From Thereva unica (Eukaryota; Arthropoda; Insecta; Diptera; Therevidae), in NCBI GenBank assembly GCA_949987705.1, contig OX465281.1:1218001-1282000 (forward strand): a stretch of 64,000 nt of DNA, in the 5' to 3' direction. Below the pieces are notes generated by a model, which was not told where the DNA came from, searched no databases, and worked only from the letters and a program-made list of their open reading frames with translations. The position numbers and the translations under genes were made by a program. Every line of letters starts with the position of its first letter. Position 1 is the stretch's first letter. Positions 35,518 through 47,079 of this stretch are shown here, piece after piece.

Positions 35518-38500
35518 CAGAAGGGGCCCCCAATCATTAAGCCCCAGGCCCTGCAAGATGATGTGGCGGGCCTGATCACTTTTACTGTACGAAGTGTACA
35601 AAAACCTTCAAGTACCAATATAGCTTAGAGTGACTTTCACAGGCCCCGTTTCCATAGCTTGCATGCGGCCTGACTTAGGGTTTCTCTCTAGCTTGTTCCT
35701 CGTCACAGTTTTGACAGTGGGTTTGTATGGAATTCTCAATCGGCTCCCTTATGACTAAATGGCCGGTGTTGGTAGGTCATGTTATCATAGATTAGCTGAA
35801 CAGACTTGTTGAGAATTGCTCGTCTGGTTTCAACACATGTCTCTTGGCCCGCTTTTTTTAAGACAATGTTAAATAGTAAGCAGGATAGTGAGGCCTGAGG
35901 CCTCTGTTCGTTTGAAAGGGCATCGATTCGTTGTTGTAATTCTTACTCTATTTATCACTAAACTCAATGAGGTTTTAGTGAGTTGGATTAATTGATCTGG
36001 ATAGTGTAGTTTCACCATTTTGGGTAGCACAAAATCGTAGGCTCAACGAAAAAGAGGTGGGTCTTTATATTAAATTCTTTAATCTTCTTAAGGCTTGTCG
36101 TAATGAAAACATGCCATCGGTAATGGGCTTTTGTTTCCTGAATGCACACTAGTAATTGCCGATTAATCTTTAATATTGGTACAATAAACGAGTATAGATC
36201 ATTGGAGTTTGGTAAGATATTTTTTTAGGAAGATTGTTGTACGAACTTAAGTAACAATTATAACATTTTAAAATTTAATCAAACCGAATCGGTAGCTAAG
36301 CATCTGCATCTATTTTTATTTATGTTGAAATAAACCCCTCTAAACCTGTGTATTAATAGTACATTCTAAGGTTTTTCTCAAATGGCGTCTTTTTTGCCTG
36401 ATAAAATTTTGACGGCCTTTTTTAAGTTGCAAAGTTCATTCAGGTAGGTGTAATAACGCAGTCATTGAAACTTGGTCAATCCTCTACTCTGTCCATTTAA
36501 TTTATCTACTCCTGACGTAAGTACTTAATAGTAATAAATGCAGATAAACAATCTTACAATAAAATCTTATCTGATTGACACACAAGATAATAAAAATGAA
36601 GGTTTTAAAATGACTCAACGTTGCACATTTAGCTCTTTCGCAAACATTATCCAAAAAAAAAGTGATAAGAATTTTAAAAGCTAATATTTTCAATAAGCAA
36701 AAAATAATATAAATTTATTAATACAAACTTAAAAAATCGCATCTTGCCTTTTATTACTTTTTATTATAATTTATTCCCCAAAAAACAAGACGGCTCTGTT
36801 ACACTTAACACCTTTTTTGGATGCCTTAGCCACACAAAAAATGACAAATTCATAATAATTTTTATTAAATCCGTTCAAGTTCTCCTTGAGAAGAGCCGAA
36901 ATTTGTGAAAATTTAATAATTTATAGTCGCAAGAGAGCTAAGCAGAACTCCGGCAGAAACCAGTTAAACCTGTCGTGCTGCTTTTGATTAGAACTGACTC
37001 GAAAACACAATTTGTTCGTTAATTTTATTTCCACATTTCTAAATATAGAATAAGTCATTCGGAGAGTTCCTTAACATTGAATTGTGCATAAATCAAGACG
37101 TTTAAGTGAAAAATTGGACAAAAGTTAACACTGCCAACAAAGTAAATCGCCTCCAACTCCCAACAACAACACAATGGGCGAAGAGAATCCCAGAATTGTT
37201 TTAGTGAAATATCTCTCTTTCGGCGTAACTCGAATCTGTGGAGTTACGTCATGGCCGAATTGTGCACAGTTGATGAAACCATCGAATAAAAAGAAGTAAT
37301 TTTTATTGGCTTGAATTCATGCTTTGAATACTTAATCAGTGTATGACCTTATCCTCATCTTAATTCATTTTTAATTCGATTTTTTACGTTTTATGAATTT
37401 TGCTTACTTTTGGTACTTCCAGTTTTCGCCTTGTTGAGAGTGATTTATTGCTGGGCTGTTCGGAAAGTGATTTCGTTCCTTTTTTATCAAAATGAACGCC
37501 AATATTTCTTATATGTACCATATATAAATATTTCACTTAATTATTAATTGGACATTTTCCTTTCGATACAGTTTTCCATCTTTCTTGTATCGTGATCTCA
37601 CGATCGTCTTTCGTACATTTAAGTAATTGTGTGTGTCGAACATACTGACATATTGGCTAAAAGGAGTAAGGCATTTTAGTAACGCTTTAACAATATCTGG
37701 ACAATCAACTGCAAGAGCAATGACGACTGGGTTATCATTAGCGCCGTTATTGTTACATACAATTCCAACATCTTTGGTTTGATGACATCACTATTCAATT
37801 TGGCTAGTTAGTTCCCTTGTTGTTCGTCATTGCAACATTTTAAAATAGTTTTTCGTTGAGTTTCGTTTAGTTTTAGTTTGAATGCCCTTTGAATGTTCTT
37901 TCTAAGAAGATCCGATGGTATGTTGTCTTGTCTAGATGGGATTATTTATCATGATGGTTTGAAGCCATGAGGATGAATAACATTGGAGCAAATGAATCAA
38001 TGCTTTTGTTCATTTCCCACTCAACCAAATCTATAAAGCGTCGGCGGAATACATGGTTTAATGGGAAGTTTATGAGCAGAAAGAGTGCAGACGTTCGGCG
38101 AGTTAGTCATTTCGTCGTGAATGTATTAAGTTGAGAATGTCCTTGCATTTCATCATCAGGGAGATTAAGTCATCATTTAATGACAAATTGAGAAGTAAGT
38201 GATTTAACGCTCCCACATTGTCTGGACCTTGGTAACTAATCTCAAGAAAAAATTCGCTTCATCTACAACTACTCGTGTTGTTTATAAAGGTTATATAAAG
38301 AAAGCAGATCGAAGGCTGGTTCGTCTGGAATTCTTATTTACCTGAAAGAGCGAAATCCTCGTCCTCAAACAATCCGTTTATTCGATGGACGGAGTTTTCT
38401 TCAGGACTAACGAAGTATGAGATGTTTTAAACCGCTCGACGCTAATAAACTGCCGACCTCCTGCGGTCCTCAAGAAATGTATGGCTTTAGATCAAAATGA

Positions 38501-38539
38501 TCTACTGGTGACCCTCATGTGTTTCACAGAGGAAATAAA
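35518..38539. other. Intronic DNA, nothing recognised
   Basis: AT-rich sequence without a domain-bearing frame or clear inverted ends. Short open frames here look like chance. Confidence 0.5.
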
Positions 38540-38903
38540 TTAAAGTATCTATCGCTTTGGTTAGTCTAGTCTGATTGCTCTTTGGACCGAATACTGCACT
38601 CAGCTCTGTTGACTAAACTCCAAGATATTGGTATCGAGTTTGTTCTTAGGATCTAGTTTGAAAGTATTCCTACTCTTCTTTGCAGGTGTTCCGCAGGGCT
38701 CAATTCTATCACCAGGTTCTTTCTTGTTTTTTTAAATGACCCGCTCTCAATCCCTTCCTACTCTTCTTCTTCTTTTGGTGAGATTTTTGACCCAAAAGTA
38801 CCGCGGTGACTTTGCTTGGCCTATTGTATTACACCCCTATGCCTCATATTTTAAATCCAGACAACTTGGAAAAAATTCAGTAGGCTGCCAATTGGCTTGT
38901 CAC
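38540..38903 (+). mobile_element. Jockey-like LINE fragment
   Basis: It contains the RT stretch 'LLTKLQDIGIEF' and the CAGGTGTTCCGCAGGGCTCA block coding GVPQGSILSP. The same block is found at 49.1 kb, so both belong to one family. It is broken by deletions. Confidence 0.65.
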
Positions 38904-38906
38904 TTA

Positions 38907-39671
38907 AGCCTGAACTACATTAAAGAGCAGTGCAGGGGCCGTATTTGGTTTCTCGAGTCGACATTATCGTCTGTCGATAAATAAAAATTGGCATTTGGCT
39001 TCACGATATCGTCTCTTTTCGTGTCGATAAAGACATTTGACGATTATTAAAAAGCCTAATTTATGCATACAATAAACTTTTAACAATTTCTATTTTAATT
39101 AAATATACGTGGTTTGCTGACTTGAAGTAATACCACCCAATTTGATGGTTTTGTATGGCTGCGCTTAGCTGTCGATTTGGTCGTGAAACCAAATACGAAA
39201 CTTAAAGAAAATCGAGAAGCTTTTTTTGTCGAGTCGATCCATCGACTCGAGAAACCAAATACGGCCCCAGTGCAGCACTGCGAAGTGAAATTTAGACTTC
39301 TTGTAACTGAACGTGGCAACTCACATTAACTTCACTGCCTTGCACTGCACTGCACTGCGCTGCCTTGTCTTAGGCTAATTTCTAAAAAACTGCTTCGCAC
39401 TGCATGCCAATTTCTAAAAAACATCGTATGAAGTTGTCATTGCCATTGTTGTCAAAATGGATGACTAAAAATTGATAGAATTAGTGAGAAATAAGGACTT
39501 TCTAGACAACAAAAGTCACAGGGACTACAAAAAAAATTACAAAAGGCTATATACGAATAGTCAATGTCAAAATACTGCTTATTCAATGTGTCTTACCACG
39601 CGTTCTCTAATAAACTGCTGCAACATACTGCGCAGTGCTGCACTGCACTGCTTTTCAATGTAGTTCAGGCT
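38907..39671. mobile_element. TTA-flanked PIF/Harbinger-like element, outer
   Basis: AGCCTGAACTACATTAAAGA opens the element and its near-complement closes it at 39,671. TTA flanks both sides (38,904-38,906 and 39,672-39,674). The sub-ends are unusual, with GCAGTGCA/TGCACTGC tandem motifs at both arms (for example 39,340-39,360 and 39,630-39,650). A 334-bp element is inserted in the left arm, so the empty outer unit is about 425 bp. No protein is encoded. Confidence 0.8.
38935..39268. mobile_element. 334-bp inverted-repeat element, copy 1 (inner)
   Basis: It opens GGGGCCGTATTTGGTTTCTC and closes with the complement GAGAAACCAAATACGGCCCC. It is flanked by a 6-bp repeat, AGTGCA (38,929-38,934 and 39,269-39,274). 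A second copy in the opposite orientation lies at 39,907-40,241. The sub-terminal TCGAGTCGA and the internal CGACACG/TATCGTC motifs are shared. It is non-coding. Confidence 0.85.
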
Positions 39672-39906
39672 TTAGACTTAAATGTTCGAGCAGGGGCTCA
39701 TTAAACAACGAGAACCTGCTCTTCACTTCCACAGGGCATCCACAGAGAACATGAAAGGTAGACGGCCCAGAAAGGATCCTTTTTGTCAAGGGCCCACTTC
39801 ACCAAACCCGATAGTCCGTTCTAGACCGATGAATTTCAATGTCTATTGCGTTTTGAAACTCCAATAACCGGAAGCCAAACGAGGGTAATTTAATTGAGAA
39901 CATCCA

Positions 39907-40241
39907 GGGGCCGTATTTGGTTTCTCGAGTCGATGGATCGACTCGACAAAAAAAGCTTCTCGATTTTCTTTAAGTTTCATATTTGGTTTCACGACCGAAT
40001 CGACAGCTAAGCGCAGCCATACAAAACCATCAAATTGGGTGGTATTACTCCAAGGCAGCAAATCACGTAATATTTAATTAAAATAGAAATTGTTAAAAGT
40101 TTATTGCATGCATAAATTAAACTTTTTAATAATCGTCAAACGTCTTTATCGACACGTAAAGAGACGATATCGTGTCGTCAAATGCCAATTTTTACTTATC
40201 GACAGACGACAATGTCGACTCGAGACACCAAATACGACCCC
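39907..40241. mobile_element. 334-bp inverted-repeat element, copy 2
   Basis: Same family as the inner element at 38,935-39,268, in opposite orientation, about 90% alike by eye. The ends are GGGGCCGTATTTGG and CCAAATACGACCCC. No clear target duplication remains. Two inverted copies about 640 bp apart could base-pair in the pre-mRNA. Confidence 0.85.
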
Positions 40242-40244
40242 AGT

Positions 40245-40570
40245 TCAGTAAGGACACTTTGGCAGTCCTAGACTAATTTGGACTCGGTCTTTCGTAACCT
40301 TATCGCTCGGATTGCCGCTTGCCTATGTCTTTTTTAGCTGAATGTGGGAGGTCAGCATCTAGCGTCACTCCTAAGTAAATGGCTTGTTGTGAGCCTATAG
40401 TTCTGCCTGCTTAGTTCGGTTCTGTCAGTCCCGACAATTTTCTTCCGCTTGTGTATGGAACCAGAATCATTTTATCGGGATTAAAATTTAGTTCCACGTT
40501 GGCACTCCACCTGGAAACTAAATTAAGTGCCTGCTGCAGACCTCTTGACATGGTACCTCTGTTTCACGTG
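40245..40570 (-). mobile_element. R1-like LINE RT fragment
   Basis: The - strand translation gives LQQALNLVSRWSANVELNFN, then PDKMILVPYTSGRKL and AIYLGVTLDADLPHSAKK, in frames broken once or twice. This is the post-catalytic RT region of R1/I-type elements. Confidence 0.75.
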
Positions 40571-43014
40571 TTACCATGATGCGTAACCATGAAAGAGAAA
40601 ATTTTGGCCATTGAGTAACTCTAGGAATTAATCTAGAACAATCTAGAACAAGGCACTACACAAATGGAGATAACACTCCTTTCTGTGGACATTCTTTTGC
40701 TATGGTGCCCTCCAAAGATCCCACAAGATGAGAGACAATACAAGCAATTGAAGCAATTTTATCTTGGTTTATAATATTGTAGTGCTTGTTTAAAACCTCA
40801 GTTACTATCATCAACAATTGAGTCTAGTATCACCTCAGGAGACAGAATTATAAATGAACTAGTAAAATTCAGAAGGCTGCTTGGATTGGTCTCTTTAAAA
40901 AAAAAATGTTTTATTATCCTTAAGATCGAGGTTTTTTTACGAGTAGATTTATAGAGATCATATTTAAACGGCAATTTATAAACAGATCAAGCCCTCGAAA
41001 ATGTGGTCGGTACGCGAACGTTACAGAACTTTCTCACCATTTATCGCTCTGTTTAAAACCAGTTTCAAAATTCTCTCAAAACACGACATCAACTGAAAAA
41101 AAAAACAAAATGTTTGATAATATTTTTTTTTTGGAAACATTCAAATAAAAACAGCAGTTCCATGTTTTTGCCTTCGAGAGTATTGGCACAGCAGGTAAAA
41201 ATCCTTGAGAGCAACATGCTAAAGCATCCGTTCTAGAAACCCATCTGAATTTTAATTGCCTTGATTATTTATTGCTCTTCTTTTTACATATAGCAGATTA
41301 CCTGCGCTATCTTACCGAAAAGCCTGAGCCCAAACTTAGTGTGACGTCTAACATCTAAACAAGCACAGTTCAGTCCGAAAATAGTGGAAACTATCGTGGC
41401 CTCCTAATAAATCCACAGCCCCAAAGCGACATGTGCAGCTCAAAGTTATTGTGCGAAACCAAAATAATAAAACGTTTTTATTTGTTAATTTAAAACCAGT
41501 TTTTTTCCAATGACTTGGAGCTCGATAACACTTTCGGACTTGTTTGCTCGATTGCGAAGTAATGACATCAGCGGCACAAAAGCCGAAGTGAACGTCACCA
41601 AAGCAACGGCGGCACTTGCGTTCCAGCTTTTCACCTTTTCCAAGAACGAAAGCATAAAAAATGGCGAGCAAATGGCGTTTACTTGCACCGGCCGAAATCG
41701 TTGAGGAAAGCGCAATTCTCGGATGCTGATGTCATACTAGAAATCGACGATGATTTAAAAAAAATGGCTCACCCCTTGCGAAGTTGCTGTGAAAGCTGAT
41801 AACGGACAGAAATAAATGATAAGCGCCGCTGTGGCTCTCGTTCGTGTTTACTTAGTCATTTCTTAAACGGCAGCGATTTGATAAGAGCACAAGTGAATTA
41901 AGAAGGACCTCTGCCCTCCAGACTCTGGAGCGAGCCTTGAAGTGATTTCGTCTGTTTTTTCTCAAATCGGTGTGATTAGAGGAGGAGAACATCTTCTAGA
42001 GCACTTAAGAAAACGGCTTGATTTATGCGAAACGATAATGAGCCGAACATAGACACCATGTGGCAAAGTAGTCAACTCCTCGCCATAGTTGTGAAATTAA
42101 GATTCCGCCCTTGTGCTGCTGCATTCAATCTGGCTCACAATGGCTGCCACTGTTAACCTCTTCCAGCGAATGACATCATTGCCGAAAATTGACTTTCGCA
42201 GCTCGCACTTGGTGTTTGCTTAATGATATCAACCATCCCCACTTCAGCGGTACTTAACAAAGCAACAACAACCTGGCAACATTTTCACGATCTGAAGATA
42301 ATTGTTAAGTGACCACGGCTATCGCTACGATCTCAGGTTGGCATGTCCGTTACGTAAACCGAACTCATCAGATCGGCCGTGGAGCAGCCGCGCCGTTGCA
42401 CAGATTAGCAACTCAAGTTCGAGTCAAGTTTAACGAAAAGTATCAGTGTCCAACAACCCCAGGACTAGTTTTTTGCCGGCCAAAGTATGTTTTTGTGGAC
42501 CAATTTATTAATAATCACGCAACGATTTCCATACTGTAATAAAACGGACGGGCGGCAGGTCTATTTCGACGCAGTGACTTCATTCTTTATTGCTGGTGAT
42601 AACCCGTGTTTAGCGGGGCTTCAAGATCGCATGTCTCTGGCGTCGGAACACCTTCAATTACTGGGGACGTGCATATAATTCCTCTGCGCTGCTGAGCCTA
42701 CGTTAGCTGACCCAGAAAATCTTTCTATGTTGTCTATTAGCGATTTCAGGGTCTACCATTGAAAGTCTTGATATCAACAAGGCGAAAAGTAGTCATTAAA
42801 AGCGCGATTGTGATTATGATTCACTTGAACCACAATAATTTTCAGTCTCACTTATTCCGGCTTTGGCTGCGAAGCAGTGCTTCTGGGAAATGGATCTCAA
42901 TTTGCATTTTGTTTTCAGTAGGAGTTCTTATCCCAGGATTAGTTCGATCGCGCTTTGCAATGAATCAGAACTTTTTGTAGTTTTTGGGAAATCGGGAAGA
43001 TGCCATTCTGATTA
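40571..43014. other. Intronic DNA, partly CpG-rich
   Basis: No gene recognised. 41.3-42.7 kb is less AT-rich, with overlapping open frames on both strands (41,348-41,671 - and 41,510-41,704 +). None shows a domain. Confidence 0.4.
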
Positions 43015-43221
43015 AGCCGGCTCTACACGATGCCGTGAACGTTCATGCGAACATTGGCTTCCAACGTTTGGTTCAATACCGACATCAGCCCGAACGTGCG
43101 CAAACACCAACTTTGGACGCTTGTCATTGGACACTCGTTGTTCGACCAACGACCACACGATGCGTCAAACCATCAAGCGTCCAACGTTGGATGGTATTCA
43201 TAGCATCGTGTAGAGCCGGCT
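43015..43221. mobile_element. TTA-flanked MITE (PIF/Harbinger-like), 207 bp
   Basis: The ends AGCCGGCTCTACACGATG and CATCGTGTAGAGCCGGCT are exact complements, flanked by TTA on both sides (43,012-43,014 and 43,222-43,224). The body carries further CCAACGTT and GACGCTT inverted motifs. It is non-coding. Confidence 0.88.
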
Positions 43222-43659
43222 TTAGCAAGTCGCCACTTAGTTAACAATATTGAAACAATGCCAAGATACTTGTACAAGCTTCGATACGCGAACATTTTTC
43301 GGTTTCGCCGTTTGATGGCGTTTAAACTAAAACAAGGAAAAGAAGAATATTACAGAGTCAAAGTTTCATCAACAAACTAGGACAAATCGAATTAGTCTCG
43401 CACGTGGAGTTGCTGATGTAAATGACTCGTCTCGATAAACAAGTCTATGATGCTGTGCTGATTGGATGCAGTGAAAGGTGCATAAATTTCCAACGTACTC
43501 TATGGACATAATTGTTTTTATTGCGAATTAAGTACATCGTGGCTTTCGTCGTGTCCACTAAAGACCAAAGCATGAAACTTCAATACGTAATCAATAAAAA
43601 AGAGTAAAGGAAAATACTTATCAGCCTCGACAAACGGGACCCGTGGACCCTCCAAAGAT

Positions 43660-44170
43660 CACAATTTCGATTCGATGTCTAGTTTGGCATCCTCAAGCTC
43701 TGGACGTTCTGGTCTTCGTTATCCTTGCAGCGGAGGTTTGATCTACCTTGTTTCCGGATCCCAAAAATATTACGGCAGAAGACTTTTCGAGCTGGTTCCT
43801 CTTTAGCCATATGCACTAGATATCCGGCCTATTTAATCTTCTTTTTTTCTCTGATCCTGGCTGGCGGTCCGAGCGGGAAGTCCTTCATTCTCTATTCGTT
43901 TCCATTTTCGACGATTTTTGACGACGTCTCGAGGCTCGGTAACAGATAATCGTTGATTCTTTAAGTCGCCTTCGATATTCTTTAGCCAGGTTTTCGGTGC
44001 CGATTGCTGAATTCCCAAGTCTACGGGACGTTCTCGCCAGAAAAGTTTACGTTGCAAGCGGTTATCACCCATTCGGCAAACATGTCTAAACCACCGTAGT
44101 GCAAACAGATTTGTGACTGGAAAACCCTTTAAAATACACGGACCACCATATTTGCTGACACAATGGGCAA
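43660..44170 (-). mobile_element. RTE/other LINE 3' fragments
   Basis: 43,685-43,735 matches the 3' coding end of the RTE-like remnant at 31.1 kb (antisense GCATCC...CTCTG...CTGGTCT). Adjacent - strand translation 44,090-43,950 reads RHVCRMGDNRLQRKLFW and then KTWLKNIEGDLKNQ, the C-terminal signature of a second LINE type. Both are truncated. Confidence 0.6.
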
Positions 44171-44272
44171 TTTTCTCGCAGGCACCTTATGGCGGCTCCA
44201 GACTTACATCGTGAACTCCCGCGAATAAGCGCGAATGTGGATGGTTTTCGCGCCTAGTTCGCGCCTTGCTTT

Positions 44273-44377
44273 CAGGGGTGGAAGCACGTAAGTTGTTTCA
44301 ATCGACTTCATCATACAAATATTCAAGATTTTTGTATGAAAAGGTCGATCGAAACAACTTACGTGCTACCACCCCAG
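44273..44377. mobile_element. 105-bp palindromic MITE
   Basis: CAGGGGTGG and AGCACGTAAGTTGTTTC are mirrored by GAAACAACTTACGTGCT and CCACCCCAG, with further complementarity toward the centre, so the whole unit is a near-perfect hairpin. It is absent from the cognate repeat at 8.4 kb. No target duplication is obvious. Confidence 0.75.
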
Positions 44378-44461
44378 GTCCGACTGGATACGGCGTGAAT
44401 TCGTGCCGTACACGGCTCGATACTGAGAGACTGTTCAGATCTTCAGGCACAATCGGACGAT

Positions 44462-44922
44462 AATTTTTTTTTTGTGACAGACTAGAGGCTTAGGGAAGGT
44501 CCTTTTGTACTGTCGACAATCTATATTTTTTGGTATACATTGTCGAACAGCAGCTCTAGCCGGAAGATAGAGAAAGAGAGAGAGAAGAAGCGGAAGGAAG
44601 TGTCATAACCTAGTCGCGGTATATTTTTATTCCACCTACTCGCAACCATTTCGCGACTCTGACATCGAGGCATCGAGAACAACTCGCTGGAGTGTTATGC
44701 CTCCTGAAACGAGTTGAATCTCATCAACCAACCAAGCGGGGAAGGATTAAGGAAGGCTATGACAGGAGGAATCAGGAATGTAAAGAGGGAAGAAGAGAGA
44801 AGGAAAGTTATGTAGGTGGGAAAAGTGGAAAAGGCGAAGGACCGTGGGGCTGGCCGGGATTCGAACCCGGGACCTCTGGGATAGCAGTCAGGCGCCTTAA
44901 CCCTAGGCTACCGAAGCCCCCC
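44462..44922 (-). mobile_element. SINE-like element with tRNA-derived head
   Basis: The - strand begins at 44,920 with a tRNA-like module (44,846-44,920): A-box-like TAGCCTAGGGTTAAGG, perfect B box GGTTCGAATCC, a 5-bp T stem CCGGG/CCCGG, a D-arm pairing GCCT/AGGC and matching GGGGCT/AGCCCC ends. The anticodon stem pairs poorly, so it is not a working tRNA. An unrelated body of about 380 bp follows, ending in an A-run (plus strand T10 at 44,463-44,473). Absence from the cognate repeat at 8.3 kb supports insertion. Confidence 0.65.
44846..44920 (-). other. tRNA-like RNA polymerase III promoter (SINE head)
   Basis: It contains A and B box sequences in tRNA spacing, as described for the SINE-like element. 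The ends pair over six bases, but acceptor position 7 and the anticodon stem mismatch. It is therefore called a tRNA-derived head rather than a tRNA gene. Confidence 0.65.
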
Positions 44923-45910
44923 ACATAAAGATTTTTGTCAGTTTTCTTGGACTGCAGACCAGTTGGCGGCTTGGGCGGTGTGTGGTGATACTTGCTTTCA
45001 AGGCGAAAACTTTCTGTGTTTGAAAGGGAGCCGTAAGATATAGCTAAATCCTACACAAAAAAAATTATGCAGACGCCAGAAAGTATCATAGTAGCCCCTC
45101 AATTGTTTAGCCGCCCCGGGCAGTGAAACGCCCGACTCGACGAATGCTGCGGCGTACGAGCCAAGTAACACTGACCCGTGAAAAGGCGAAGATCGTTCGA
45201 TCTTCATATGTATAAAGATCACGTACGAAAGGTTTGTGTAGATCGGCAAGTTATGTCCTTCAATGAAATAGAGGAAGTGTTTGATCGCTCACAGATGAAG
45301 ATGACCAACAAATTGTACTGCTCTGATCGGAGGGATCAGTTGCTATATTGTATTTGGCCTGTTAAAAGAACCGTAGCACCATTTAAGGAGAAAAAAAGTG
45401 AAAAGAAACATTCCTAAACTTACATTATTTCTGGTTGGACTTATCACGATTTTTTTGTCCAGTAGTTTTAAACCGAAAAAAAATTTTTTTGAATTAATAA
45501 ACAAATTTCAAATCACACCATTTCTCTACTTCCTCTACATCTTTTGCTAGGAACAACTACACAATGCTCTCCTTGTTAAATCTGATTACGAGCGCCATTC
45601 CTTGCCATTGTTTGTTTTCTATCAAAACAATGTTATCATCCTACTATCACCAGATTACATTCAGACCTTATCGCCACTAAACGCCTCAGCCGAATAAAAT
45701 TGACCTTCACCTAATCTAAGGCCTACTAATTCCGACGTGTCACAACGCACAGAGTTCACGAAGCTCGTTGAAATTCATCCTACACGGCAAAAAGCTTCCG
45801 CGCTTTCCCTTTCATTTCGAGCCCCAAATTATCGAATGAGCCAAGCTCCGTAGGGGAACACAAACAAAATGGAACCGGCAAAAGCGGCTGCACAAAAAAT
45901 TGAGAATTAA

Positions 45911-45942
45911 ATAATAATAATAATGAGAAGAAGAAGAAGAAG
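45911..45942 (+). repeat. AAT/AAG microsatellite
   Basis: About five AAT units followed by about five AAG units. Confidence 0.9.
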
Positions 45943-45984
45943 ACGGGGGATAAAAAATGGCAGTGAGCTTTTTTTGGCCGGCCA

Positions 45985-46700
45985 ACTGGCGGTTAGGAGG
46001 TGCCAGTTGAAAGTACGTCGCTCAGTTTCGAGATGGTCGTCGTTGCGTTATGTTGAGCTTTATTTTTCCATAGAAGGAAAAAACCGAAAAAAGCTTCGTT
46101 AAAGAGCGCGGTTTCTGGTACATTTCTTGTACTAAGAAAAAATTCATTAATAATTTTGAAAAAAAAAAAATACTGTGAAGTGGAGTTTACACAATTCGGT
46201 TGTAGCTGATAAAGACACATTGTTCAAGCACGCAATTCGCAAGTGGTAATAAAAAAAAAGAAAAAAGATAGTGAAAATATTCGCCTTTAAAAGGAACCAA
46301 CTCCTCCAGTGGTGCATTCTCGGTGCAGCGCTGGTGCAAGTCGAACGTTATTTTTAGTACGGGCTATTTCAGTGAGATTCACGTGATTTTTCACTTTCGA
46401 AAACAGAAGCCGACGAAAAGCGGTGCTCCATCAAAATTGTGATTCGAAGTCTTGTTGTAGGACCGCCCCGCACTTGCTTCTGCATCTAGTATCTACGTTC
46501 TGGTCTGGATCGGATGTGTGTGCCGAAGAAAGTGCGGCGGCCGGAAGTTTTGTTCTCGTCATTTCAACAATGTTTTCAGTTACTTCTTTCCGGAAAATCG
46601 TATTTTATGCAAATCACATCACCGTTCGCGTCCCACGTTCGATAATCGAAAACAAATAAGTGCCGAGTGTGAATTTAATTTGAATTTTTACTGTTGTAGA
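45985..46700 (+). promoter_or_regulatory. Possible internal promoter / untranslated exon
   Basis: The block has an Inr-like CTCAGTTTCGAG at about 46,020, raised CpG and leader-like AAAAG-rich sequence, and stands out from the AT-rich intron. Open frames (46,423-46,659 and 46,518-46,865) have no domain. No donor can be chosen with confidence. Some insect spectraplakin transcripts start inside the gene, so this is offered only as a candidate. Confidence 0.2.
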
Positions 46701-46921
46701 ATCGAGTTCTGGAACGTCTCTTATCACTACCTGTGCACGCTGACTTGTCAATGCGAACGTGCTTTACGTCATTCTGGGAATTATGATAAAAGTCGACACA
46801 AAAGAGAACGACCACATAAAATTATATATGCCAAAAATATTGCTCGAAACAGTTTTTTCTTGTAAATTTTTATCACCAACACCAACGAAAGAATCGAATA
46901 TATATTTTAGACAAGTTTTTA

Positions 46922-47076
46922 AGGCCCCCATACACGGTCAAATTGGCTGTACAACCAGATTTTCATCAAACCTATAAGCGCAATGTATTTTGATCGGCCG
47001 ACCGGCCCACAATCGATAGTTTTGGTTGTACAACCGCACTTCGCTGTACAACCAATTGGACCGTGTATGGGGGCCT
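46922..47076. mobile_element. TTA-flanked MITE (PIF/Harbinger-like), 155 bp
   Basis: The ends AGGCCCCCATACACGGTC and the complement at 47,059-47,076 are flanked by TTA (46,919-46,921 and 47,077-47,079). A second nested inverted motif, GGTTGTACA/TGTACAACC, lies inside. It is non-coding and compact, typical of MITEs. Confidence 0.9.
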
Positions 47077-47079
47077 TTA

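Larger units (their letters stand above)
44170..45000 (-). repeat. Interspersed repeat, copy 2, split by two insertions
   Basis: Read on the - strand it follows 8,225-8,510: the CTGCAGTCCAAGAAAACTGA part at 44,925-45,000, then the GATCTGAAC, ACGCCGTA and GAGCCGCC parts at 44,170-44,461. It is interrupted by a SINE-like unit (about 44,462-44,922) and a 105-bp inverted-repeat unit (44,273-44,377). Confidence 0.65.

Noticed and set aside
44846..44920. Functional tRNA gene on the minus strand
   Set aside because: A and B boxes and T arm are good, but the anticodon stem and acceptor position 7 mismatch. The segment is continuous with a SINE-like body inserted in an older repeat.
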